Origin: Faecalimonas sp.
GTDB taxonomy: Bacteria; Bacillota_A; Clostridia; Lachnospirales; Lachnospiraceae
Assembly (NCBI GenBank): GCA_026169575.1
Contig: JAPFCT010000315.1
Span: forward strand, 1 to 14,714
Length of the DNA stretch: 14,714 nt
Direction of reading: 5' to 3'
Positions 6,605 to 13,773 of this stretch are shown here, piece by piece (position 1 is the first letter of the stretch; each line of letters opens with the position of its first letter). The position numbers and the translations under genes are program-made. The notes under the pieces are model-generated. The model was not told the origin of the DNA, did not search any database, and saw only the letters and a program-made list of their open reading frames with translations.

Positions 6605-7900
6605 CTACTCATAATACGGCTCCTCATAGCTTTCACTTCCATACTCATCTGTCTCATATCCGCCATCTTCATAGCCGCTGTATCCATCATCCACATATCC
6701 GGATTCTGTACCATACTCGTATCCGTCAGACATATCAGTTCCATATTCATCGACATAGCCTTCCTCAAAAGCTGCACCGGACATCACATCGATCTCATGG
6801 CTGATCTCCTTTACCGTATCTGACACCTGATAATCTTTCTCACCAAACAAAAATTCATGCAGCTTTTTTACATCTCCGTCGAAGTCAGACGGAACTACAT
6901 AAGATCCTTCGTAGCCATCTACCACATCTGTGTCCGCAATACTGTATGGAAATCCCTGCGTCTCTCCCAGTTTGTATGAGAGCGCATTCGCTGCGATCCC
7001 GATCAGATCCTTCGCCGAAAAACTTGTAGATACCTGAGGCAGTACTGTATCGACGATCTTGTCAAGTGTTTTTAAGTTTGCTTTCTGCGCTTTCTGCACG
7101 ATCTTCTCGATCACAAGCCGCTGGCGCTCTGCTCTCTTATAATCTCCTCCTGCTGTCGCACGGATCCTCGCATAAGAAGTCGCCTGCACTCCGTTCAGGT
7201 GATAAGTTCCTGCAACTTCCGGCTCGATCCGCTCATAATCTTTTCCGGTTACCTCAGAAGTTTCCACACAATAGTTATTCATATGTACCACTTCCTCCTC
7301 CGTCAGATCCATCTCCAGGCCACCCAGTGCATCGATCACATCGGAAAGTGCCTTAAAGTCCACACTCATATAATTTTTAATATCCAGATCCAGATTCCGA
7401 TTCAAAAGCGCAACGGCCTCCTGCGGTCCTCCGTAAGAGTATGCGGCATTCGCCTTGTCAAACGTACCATCCTGCTGCTTTAACAGTGTGTCTCTGAAAA
7501 TGGAGACCACTTTCACTTCATTTGTCTTATTATTGATACTGGCGATCATCATACTGTCACTTCGCACACCGCCCTCGATACTTTCACCGGCTCTCGCGTC
7601 CAGTCCAAACAGCGCGATATTCGTATACGGTCCGGTATCCTTATACACTTCCAGCTTATCCTCATCCAGAAAGTGGAAATCAAGCTTGTCCATCTTTGTT
7701 ATCGCATAGGCAGCCACACAGAGCAGTGCAAGCACAACAAGCTCAACTGCTAAGAGGATGATCCGCCTGCGTCTCTTTTTCTTTTTCGCTCTTCTCTTCT
7801 CCTCCTGCGCAGCACGTTTTCTGTCCGAAGCTGCTCTCGCCCTCCTCATCTCTCTTTCCTCTTCCGGATATCTTCTCCCGGACGGTCTCTTTGTTCCCAT
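6605..7900 (-). CDS. LytR-CpsA-Psr (LCP) family protein LCP2 with Tyr/Glu/Gly-rich tail
   Basis: This is a second LCP glycopolymer-peptidoglycan ligase. Its 431 residues have an extremely basic N-terminus (1-46), a membrane helix (about 47-68) and an extracellular LCP domain (about 90-270). Expected features are IALFGLDAR (Asp101), GVRSDSMMIASI (Arg113, Asp115), VSIFRDT (Arg136) and RIRATAGGDYKRAERQR (245-261). The last 53 residues (379-431) carry 12 tyrosines among Asp, Glu, Gly and Ser, a composition not needed for LCP activity and different from the Gly/Thr-rich tail of LCP1. The ATG at 7900 has AAGGAG seven bases upstream, overlapping the end of the sugar transferase gene region (14-base gap). 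Co-transcription with an initiating sugar transferase and a GT2 suggests it handles the polymer those enzymes start. Confidence 0.93.
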   Translation of the reverse strand: MGTKRPSGRRYPEEEREMRRARAASDRKRAAQEEKRRAKKKKRRRRIILLAVELVVLALLCVAAYAITKMDKLDFHFLDEDKLEVYKDTGPYTNIALFGLDARAGESIEGGVRSDSMMIASINNKTNEVKVVSIFRDTLLKQQDGTFDKANAAYSYGGPQEAVALLNRNLDLDIKNYMSVDFKALSDVIDALGGLEMDLTEEEVVHMNNYCVETSEVTGKDYERIEPEVAGTYHLNGVQATSYARIRATAGGDYKRAERQRLVIEKIVQKAQKANLKTLDKIVDTVLPQVSTSFSAKDLIGIAANALSYKLGETQGFPYSIADTDVVDGYEGSYVVPSDFDGDVKKLHEFLFGEKDYQVSDTVKEISHEIDVMSGAAFEEGYVDEYGTDMSDGYEYGTESGYVDDGYSGYEDGGYETDEYGSESYEEPYYE

Positions 7901-7914
7901 CTATACTCTCCTTA

Positions 7915-9318
7915 CTAATACGCATTTTTATTGATGAATCCCTTGAAAAATGTCAGGATCAATATCTTAATATCAAGCCCGATCGTCCAGTTCTCAATAT
8001 AATACAGATCGTATTCTATTCGCTTCATAATAGAAGTATCTCCACGGTATCCATTGATCTGGGCCCATCCGGTAATTCCCGGGCGCACCTGATGCTTGAC
8101 CATATAGCGTGGGATCTCTTCCTTAAACTTCTCCACAAAAAACGGCCGTTCCGGTCTCGGTCCTACCAGGCTCATCTCACCTTTCAGGACATTGAACAGC
8201 TGGGGAAGTTCATCAATACTTGTCTTTCTCATAAACTTGCCAATCGGAGTGACGCGCGGATCATTCTGCACCGTCCATTTTCCTTTCTCCACAGCCTTAT
8301 CCTGCACAACCATCGAACGGAATTTGTACATATAAAACGGTCTGTTATGAAGCCCAACCCGCTCCTGCTTGAAGATCAGCGGTCCCTCAGATGTCGTCTT
8401 GACAAGAATCGCCGCGATCAGCATGACCGGAGAGAATAAAATAATTGCTACGATCGCTCCGAAAATATCCATCAGACGCTTCATCCACCGGTTCAGTGTA
8501 TTGCTGAGCGGCACGTGGCGGATATTGATCACCGGAAGCCCGAGCAGATCTTCCGTGTAAGGCTTTGTCGGAATGATATGGTTATAATCCGGAATAAATT
8601 TTGTGTGTACTCCTGCCTTTTCACACATCGCAACAATGGATTCCAACTTGGAATATTCATTGATCCCAAGTGTGATCGCAATTTCATCCAGGCGGTTCTG
8701 CGGCAGGATAATCTTTAAATTCTCAATCGTACCAATCACTTTGACACCCTTATACTCCATTCCTCTCGGCTGATTGTCATCCAGAATTCCACGGATGGTG
8801 TATCCCCACTCTGGATTTGCCTTGATCCGGTCAATATACTGTTCCGCTGCCCGGCTGTATCCGATCAGAATCATATGTTTCTGATTATAACCGCGCTTCC
8901 GCATATTCCGCAGAAAATGCCGCACAAGATTTCTCATAAAAATCTCTGCCACAATATTCACACAGAAAAAAATCGCGATCATTTTTCTGGAAAAGTTTGC
9001 TTCTTCTATAATATACAGTACAAAGGTAAATACCATCAGACCGATCGTGTTGGCCTGCAGAATATTCCATGCTTCCAGTCTCCGTCCACGCACCCGCTTC
9101 GGCGTGTAAAGCTGGAATAAATAGTACAACATCAAGTAGCCCGGAACAATGTAGAGAAGTGCTCCCATATATTCATGAAGAGATAAAAACCACGGATCCT
9201 GCTGAAACAGTCCGCTCTTAAACCGAAGATACCATGCCAGAACATAAGAAAAAATAATCACACATGCATCCAGCACAACATGCATTCGGTTAAAATGTTT
9301 CTGATTATCTTTGATCAA
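7915..9318 (-). CDS. Undecaprenyl-phosphate sugar phosphotransferase (WbaP/CpsE type, bacterial sugar transferase family)
   Basis: This polyprenyl-phosphate hexose-1-phosphate transferase performs the first membrane step of exopolysaccharide, capsule or wall glycopolymer assembly. The 467 residues match the long form of the family. Four N-terminal membrane helices (within about 13-130) come first, then a soluble Rossmann-like domain (about 147-265, MILIGYSRAAEQY). A hydrophobic re-entrant segment (about 283-306) and the catalytic domain follow, with KQERVGLHNRPFYMYKFRSM (317-336), the Asp-Glu dyad in SIDELPQLFNVLKGEMS (367-383), LVGPRPERP and RPGITGWAQINGYRGD. The start is a TTG at 9318 with GGGTGA seven bases upstream. 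The next in-frame ATG (residue 12) has no ribosome binding site. It is first in an operon with LCP2 (14-base gap) and the GT2. The sugar it transfers cannot be read from sequence. Confidence 0.93.
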   Translation of the reverse strand: MIKDNQKHFNRMHVVLDACVIIFSYVLAWYLRFKSGLFQQDPWFLSLHEYMGALLYIVPGYLMLYYLFQLYTPKRVRGRRLEAWNILQANTIGLMVFTFVLYIIEEANFSRKMIAIFFCVNIVAEIFMRNLVRHFLRNMRKRGYNQKHMILIGYSRAAEQYIDRIKANPEWGYTIRGILDDNQPRGMEYKGVKVIGTIENLKIILPQNRLDEIAITLGINEYSKLESIVAMCEKAGVHTKFIPDYNHIIPTKPYTEDLLGLPVINIRHVPLSNTLNRWMKRLMDIFGAIVAIILFSPVMLIAAILVKTTSEGPLIFKQERVGLHNRPFYMYKFRSMVVQDKAVEKGKWTVQNDPRVTPIGKFMRKTSIDELPQLFNVLKGEMSLVGPRPERPFFVEKFKEEIPRYMVKHQVRPGITGWAQINGYRGDTSIMKRIEYDLYYIENWTIGLDIKILILTFFKGFINKNAY

Positions 9319-9325
9319 AATTCGT

Positions 9326-9331
9326 TCACCC
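9326..9331 (-). promoter_or_regulatory. Ribosome binding site for the TTG start of the sugar transferase
   Basis: GGGTGA lies seven bases before the TTG at 9318. Nearby ATG and GTG codons upstream are out of frame and end within five codons, which supports the TTG start. Confidence 0.55.
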
Positions 9332-9385
9332 GTTTCTCATCTATGATCTGTTTTTATTTATCATACATCTATTTTTTTCCATTAT

Positions 9386-9413
9386 CCTATATATAATACA
9401 ATAAAGCTTTCAA
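9386..9413 (-). promoter_or_regulatory. Probable promoter of the sugar transferase-LCP2-GT2 operon
   Basis: In the gap after the anti-sigma terminator the minus strand has TTGAAA (9408-9413), a 16-base spacer and TATAGG (9386-9391) in a very TA-rich stretch. Overlapping TATATA leaves the exact -10 uncertain. The leader would be about 60 bases. No ECF-type CGTC element is present here. Confidence 0.4.
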
Positions 9414-9447
9414 AATCACAAGAAAAAATATGTGCTTTGTAATATTT

Positions 9448-9514
9448 TTGTAACAAAAGAAAACCTCTGTGCCGGGAAATTGCTGTTTTCTTCTCTCCCG
9501 TTCACAGAAGTTTT
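9448..9514 (-). terminator. Rho-independent terminator of the sigma/anti-sigma operon
   Basis: On the minus strand AAAACTTCTGTG (9503-9514) pairs with CACAGAGGTTTT (9460-9471) over 12 bp with one G-U pair. An inner CGGGA/TCCCG pairing extends the stem, and a T-rich run (TTTTCTTTTGTT) follows. It lies about 50 bases after the anti-sigma stop. Confidence 0.8.
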
Positions 9515-9565
9515 CTTCACGATCTTACATTTTCACTCTCGCTGTTTTCTGCTTCTAGTCCTTTT

Positions 9566-11083
9566 CTACGGTCTGATATCTACATATGGTGTTGTCAGAT
9601 ATTTTCCGCCGACTTCCATCTGATTTTGTGGATAAAACTGTAAATATATATTTGCAGTCTGATCTTCATCCACAACATAGACTAATGTATATTCCATCTC
9701 CTCCCCCGGTGCAAGCGGCACAAACAGTCCTGCCTTCATACCCTGGATTCCTTCTGTAAAATATGGTTTATCAAAATAAACCGGGAATGATCCTCCACGT
9801 TCTGCTCCCCACTGAAGATCGTACCCTTCATTTGCCGCCCAAAACTCTTCTTCCGGATACATCAATGCTCCATTTTCCCCCTGCTGCATGACAACAAGGT
9901 TCGGGGCAATCGGCACGCCGTTTTCTTTATTCCAGTCCGTCTGAAATTCAGATGCATTTTTCGCCTTCATCTTTACAATGACGTATTTGGAGCCAACCGT
10001 CTCCGCTCCCCGCTCTGCCACCTCATCTCTGCTCAGTTCTTCTTCTTTTCCGACCCGGTATCTCTGATGGTCTTTCAGAGATGTATCGGCATTTGTCCAG
10101 TTTCCCATCTCATTGATGAAATATTGCTGCGAAAATGTCTCTGCCGGAAGCACATCCGACACTTCGGCGCTAAGTACTGTAAACCGGATATCTTCCGTTA
10201 TCTTCGAATAATCCGGATCCAGCTCTGCCAGTACATCCATTGTCGTATCTCTTATTTCTTCTCCGATCTTATAGACCGAATCTGCCGAAACTCCATTTTC
10301 CATACGGTAGTTCTCCTCAGCCTTAACCTTCTGATTCAGCTCCTCATGTTCTTCCTTTGCTTTTTCAATTTCCTCCGCAGTCGGATATGGAACAGTTTCT
10401 TCCAGAACAGATACTTCCAGTCCATTTGCAATCTTCACGATTTCTTCCTGATCCAGGGTACTCTCACTCCAGATCCACACGCCGTATCCTTCTTCTTCAT
10501 TGAACAGATACACATCTGTGATCTTTTTCTCACTGTCTACCTTCTCTGTTTTCTTTGTAAACAGATCCAGCTTCTGTTCTCCTTCGATCGCAGTATGGCT
10601 TTCCTTCTTATATTCTGAAAAATTTGTCTGTCCACTCTGAGACATCCGGTAGAGATCTGCTGCATTATAAGAAAAAATAGAAATGCTGTCCCCCTCTTTT
10701 GTCCCATATGTCTTCTTTCCGGAAGTTTTCTCTGCCTCCTGCGCTTCAAATCCTTCCGGAAGATAGGTCGGCTCGACTTCAATCTGATGCGCTTCCTTCT
10801 GTTCCTTATCCACCTCGATATAATACTTCAGCATCTGATCTTCTTCCTTCAGACTTACATTCAGATAATATCCGACTGCTGCCGCTGTGACAGAAATCCC
10901 CGCCGTCAGCGCCGCAACCGCTGCAACTGCCGGCCAGATCTTCTTCCTTCTCCGGATCACTTTTTTCTCCTCCGAAATTCCAAGTATCTCATACGCTCTC
11001 TGAATTCCCTGATCTACACATTCCGGGATCTCCACGTCTTCGACCAGTTTTTGCTTTACTTCTTCATCAAAATTTTTCTTCAT
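9566..11083 (-). CDS. Membrane anti-sigma factor, DUF4179/DUF4367-like
   Basis: This is the likely anti-sigma partner of the ECF factor encoded just upstream. The 505 residues have a short N-terminal cytoplasmic segment (1-48, with RRRKK before the membrane) suited to holding the sigma factor, one membrane helix (about 49-73) and a large extracellular region. That region begins with an EPTYLPEGFE motif typical of DUF4367-type sensor domains (104-113). It continues through a charged helical linker (about 235-262, Glu/Lys-rich) into a beta-rich C-terminal domain (about 265-505). I chose the ATG at 11083 because AGAGGGGG lies eight bases upstream. A longer frame from 11119 overlaps the sigma gene and has no ribosome binding site. 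The gene starts five bases after the sigma stop, a spacing typical of coupled sigma/anti-sigma pairs. The signal sensed is unknown, and I see no protease site or zinc-finger (ZAS) motif. Confidence 0.85.
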   Translation of the reverse strand: MKKNFDEEVKQKLVEDVEIPECVDQGIQRAYEILGISEEKKVIRRRKKIWPAVAAVAALTAGISVTAAAVGYYLNVSLKEEDQMLKYYIEVDKEQKEAHQIEVEPTYLPEGFEAQEAEKTSGKKTYGTKEGDSISIFSYNAADLYRMSQSGQTNFSEYKKESHTAIEGEQKLDLFTKKTEKVDSEKKITDVYLFNEEEGYGVWIWSESTLDQEEIVKIANGLEVSVLEETVPYPTAEEIEKAKEEHEELNQKVKAEENYRMENGVSADSVYKIGEEIRDTTMDVLAELDPDYSKITEDIRFTVLSAEVSDVLPAETFSQQYFINEMGNWTNADTSLKDHQRYRVGKEEELSRDEVAERGAETVGSKYVIVKMKAKNASEFQTDWNKENGVPIAPNLVVMQQGENGALMYPEEEFWAANEGYDLQWGAERGGSFPVYFDKPYFTEGIQGMKAGLFVPLAPGEEMEYTLVYVVDEDQTANIYLQFYPQNQMEVGGKYLTTPYVDIRP

Positions 11084-11088
11084 CTTCT

Positions 11089-11604
11089 TTACCCCCTCTG
11101 CATACTCGGTTCCATACAATATATTTGTTCAAACTGCTTCCGGCCCCGTGAAAGTCTGGATTTCACAGTATTTTCTTCCAGATCAAGGATCTGTGCGATC
11201 TCCCGGATCTTAAAGCCTTCTGCATAATACAGAACAAGGATCATTCTGTATTTCTCATCCAGCCCATCCAGCACTTCCTCAAATTCACACTGTTCCAGTT
11301 CCCTGTTTTCTCCCCTCACATATGCTGCTTCCTCCAAAGGGCACTCCCTCCTTCCACGCTTCAAAATATCATTACAGTTATTGATCAGGATCCTTATCAT
11401 CCATGTTTTAAAATACCGCGGCTCTTTCAGTGTCCCGAGCTTCTCATAACAGTCGATGACCGTCTCCTGCACTGCATCTGCGATATCCTCCTCACTTCTC
11501 AGATAGCTCCTTGCAACTTTATACAGATCACTTCTGCAGCGCCCAATCAGCTCCATGAAAGCCTGATCGTCTTTTTTCTTTGCCTTTCTGACAAGCTGTA
11601 TCAT
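11089..11604 (-). CDS. ECF-type RNA polymerase sigma factor
   Basis: This sigma-70 family extracytoplasmic-function factor directs RNA polymerase to envelope- or stress-related promoters. The 171 residues contain only the two ECF domains. Region 2 spans about 12-84, with EEDIADAVQETVIDCYEKL and the KTWMIRILINNCND core-binding segment. Region 4 spans about 108-160, with the helix-turn-helix FKIREIAQILDLEENTVKSR followed by LSRGRKQ. The ATG at 11604 is preferred because AGGAGG lies exactly seven bases upstream. An upstream ATG at 11622 would place that ribosome binding site inside the coding region. The promoter in front has an ECF-type -10, so the gene is probably autoregulated, and the following membrane protein is the likely anti-sigma factor. 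Confidence 0.95.
   Translation of the reverse strand: MIQLVRKAKKKDDQAFMELIGRCRSDLYKVARSYLRSEEDIADAVQETVIDCYEKLGTLKEPRYFKTWMIRILINNCNDILKRGRRECPLEEAAYVRGENRELEQCEFEEVLDGLDEKYRMILVLYYAEGFKIREIAQILDLEENTVKSRLSRGRKQFEQIYCMEPSMQRG
11092..11099 (-). promoter_or_regulatory. Ribosome binding site deciding the anti-sigma start
   Basis: AGAGGGGG, within the last codons of the sigma gene, lies eight bases before the ATG at 11083. Its overlap with the sigma stop region suggests translational coupling. Confidence 0.7.
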
Positions 11605-11611
11605 CTCTTCC

Positions 11612-11617
11612 CCTCCT
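11612..11617 (-). promoter_or_regulatory. Ribosome binding site deciding the sigma factor start
   Basis: A perfect AGGAGG lies seven bases before the ATG at 11604 and downstream of the alternative ATG at 11622. Confidence 0.75.
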
Positions 11618-11656
11618 CCCATTGTTTTTCTTTCAAATGATGTTTCTCTTCATATA

Positions 11657-11686
11657 TTAGACGCCAGAGATTGCCGGAAAGTTGCA
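11657..11686 (-). promoter_or_regulatory. ECF-type autoregulatory promoter of the sigma/anti-sigma operon
   Basis: On the minus strand TGCAAC (11681-11686) and CGTCTAA (11657-11663) are separated by exactly 17 bases. The AAC -35 core and CGTC -10 core are the hallmarks of ECF promoters such as those of Bacillus sigma-M/V/W groups. The start would fall near 11650, giving a leader of about 46 bases. No housekeeping promoter is evident, which fits autoregulation. Confidence 0.7.
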
Positions 11687-11691
11687 TTGTA

Positions 11692-11743
11692 CTAAAAAAA
11701 TACAAAAATCCCTTTTGCAAAATTCACTTACAAAAGGGATTTT
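11692..11743 (-). terminator. Rho-independent terminator after the SLH-glucosaminidase gene
   Basis: A perfect 13-bp inverted repeat, AAAATCCCTTTTG / CAAAAGGGATTTT (arms 11731-11743 and 11705-11717, 13-base loop), begins seven bases after the stop codon. On the minus strand it is followed by a T-rich run. The A/T ends of the stem could also allow termination in the other direction, though no plus-strand gene is seen. Confidence 0.9.
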
Positions 11744-11749
11744 CATATT

Positions 11750-13750
11750 TTATTCATATCGTTGTACAAAACGTTGTATCATTGTGGCACACACTGCTCT
11801 GCTTACATTTCCCTGAGGATTAATCTTTCCCCCATCTCCAGTAATAATTCCCGTCCCAATAGCCCATCTCATTGCATCTTGTGCAAAATCTGTCACATGA
11901 ACTGCATCTGGAAACTTGCTTAACTCTTCACGTATTGATGTATCATACTTTTTATAATTTGCATATCTGTACAGCATTGTCACCATCTGTTCTCTTGTAA
12001 TTCCATCCGCCGGTCCAAATATTCCATTCAGATAACCGGTAATAACTCCTGCATTTTGTCCCCAAACTGCCGGTATTGCATAAAAAGCGCCGTTAGAAAC
12101 ATCTGGAAACTTATTTTCGAAATCAGTTGCCGGCTCCCCTGCCATTCGATAAAGTAACGTTACAAAATGTGCCCTGCTAAGTTCCTCTGTAGCCCCAAAA
12201 TAATTGTTGCTCATTCCCAGCATAATTCCTCTGTCTTTTACAAACTGTACTGCATCATAAAACCACGCTGAAGATGGAACATCGGTAAAACCAGACTGTT
12301 CATTTATATTATTTCCATTCCCTTTGGAAACAACAGACACATATTGAGAACTTATGTATGCAAACATACTTCCGAACTCATATATCCCTGTATCTTTTCT
12401 TATCCCGGTTCTATCAGAATTTATAACAGAATCGCTTTGTATTTTAAAATATCCATTTTCCACATTTTCATTTCGTATAATATAAGCAGTATCCGTTTGT
12501 GTCCCACTCGTAAATAAAGTTGCCGTACCTGTCGAGCTTCCTGCCCTTATATTTACATCGGTATTTCCACTTTTTATCGCCAGAGTATATGTATTGGCAT
12601 CGCCTCCTCCCGCACTGTCATTCAGCCCCCACGAAACTGCAGCCGCTTTTTCCCCCCAATATGGATCCGAAGCATATTTCACATTAATTCCACTTGCTTT
12701 ATTTCCAAGAAATCCTCCAAAATACCTCCAGTCTTCTGCATAAAGATATCCACGGGACATCCAGACATCTGCAAACTCTCTGATGCAATGCTCAGGGCTC
12801 GTATAGGTATCCGCACTTGCTCCTGGCGCTGAATCTACTGCATTTAATCCAAACAAGTTATTTTTTGTCTGGGCAATGCTGCTGTTTCCCCATGCACTTT
12901 CGTTGGCAGCCACTCCCGCCATTAACAATGCATTGACCCCATATGTATTCTGCATATTAACAAATATAGAACCTGAATTATACATTTTAGAAGATGTTCC
13001 ACTTTTCGCATTGACCAGTTCTGTTAATACACCTTCTAAGCTGGTCTGACTTCTAAGTGGAAGAAATTGATAATAATTATAATATGGTGAATCTGCATTT
13101 ACTGCTCTGCTCCTGTTCCCGTTTACATAATCTTCCAGCATTTCAGAAAATCTGTTTTCCTCATAAAAGTAATGCCCGTCATAGCTGTAATATTTTATGC
13201 CTTCTTTTAAATAGGAAGGTGCATTTCCATTATTCAGACGGCTCGCATAAGATTCTGCGTTCATATTTATAGTAATATTATGAATCAGCTTTCCATTCTG
13301 AACAATATAATGACTGACCGATTTTGCAGAAGTCTTGTGAACAATCTGCACAGCAGACGGGTCAACGAGCCCCACGACCCCGGACAGCATAAACTTTATT
13401 TTTCCTCCGCTCATTCCCAGATATGCAGCATCTGCACCATAAGCTCCATTTGTATACCCAGCTTCTCCAGTCTCTGCATTCACAAAATTAGTAATTCCTA
13501 CATTTCCAATATTAAAATTTACAATCTGTCCACTATTTGCCCGTGACTCTGCTGTATCTTCCAGAATTTTTCCATTCTCTGTCTGCGCCTGTGTAACATT
13601 TCCATCTTCATCCATCTGTGTGATATTTTCATTGCTGGAAGGATTCTCTCCCTGCCATTCCGTCTCCTCTGCCCTTACCAGGTTAGAACTTACTAAAACT
13701 CCCAGAAAAATTAAAATTATCGCACAAATTCTTTTTGCTTTCATCTGCAT
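11750..13750 (-). CDS. Secreted GH73 N-acetylglucosaminidase with SH3-like region and three SLH domains
   Basis: This is a secreted peptidoglycan hydrolase predicted to cut N-acetylglucosaminyl bonds during wall growth or cell separation. The 666 residues have a signal peptide (1-27, ending LVRAEE), a low-complexity Asn/Gln/Glu segment (30-75) and a clostridial N-terminal region (about 76-245, with PYYNYYQFLPLRS). The GH73 glucosaminidase domain (about 246-375) has candidate catalytic Glu284 in AANESAWGNS and the downstream NNLFGLNAVD motif. An SH3b-like region (about 386-475, with VNIRAGSS) and three SLH repeats (about 487-536, 547-598, 612-662) complete it. The SLH TRAE motifs are altered to SRAH, TREQ and SRAV but keep the arginine. 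SLH repeats normally hold proteins on pyruvylated wall polysaccharide. The ATG at 13750 has AAGGAG nine bases upstream. It follows a pyruvyl transferase gene by 23 bases, so the two are likely co-transcribed. Confidence 0.93.
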   Translation of the reverse strand: MQMKAKRICAIILIFLGVLVSSNLVRAEETEWQGENPSSNENITQMDEDGNVTQAQTENGKILEDTAESRANSGQIVNFNIGNVGITNFVNAETGEAGYTNGAYGADAAYLGMSGGKIKFMLSGVVGLVDPSAVQIVHKTSAKSVSHYIVQNGKLIHNITINMNAESYASRLNNGNAPSYLKEGIKYYSYDGHYFYEENRFSEMLEDYVNGNRSRAVNADSPYYNYYQFLPLRSQTSLEGVLTELVNAKSGTSSKMYNSGSIFVNMQNTYGVNALLMAGVAANESAWGNSSIAQTKNNLFGLNAVDSAPGASADTYTSPEHCIREFADVWMSRGYLYAEDWRYFGGFLGNKASGINVKYASDPYWGEKAAAVSWGLNDSAGGGDANTYTLAIKSGNTDVNIRAGSSTGTATLFTSGTQTDTAYIIRNENVENGYFKIQSDSVINSDRTGIRKDTGIYEFGSMFAYISSQYVSVVSKGNGNNINEQSGFTDVPSSAWFYDAVQFVKDRGIMLGMSNNYFGATEELSRAHFVTLLYRMAGEPATDFENKFPDVSNGAFYAIPAVWGQNAGVITGYLNGIFGPADGITREQMVTMLYRYANYKKYDTSIREELSKFPDAVHVTDFAQDAMRWAIGTGIITGDGGKINPQGNVSRAVCATMIQRFVQRYE

Positions 13751-13773
13751 CTGTATTTTCTCCTTCCTATCGT

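Noticed and set aside
9345..9384. Possible 13-codon leader peptide in the sugar transferase 5' leader
   Set aside because: An ATG with a short open frame exists on the minus strand, but it would sit almost at the predicted transcription start with no ribosome binding site, and no attenuator hairpin follows.
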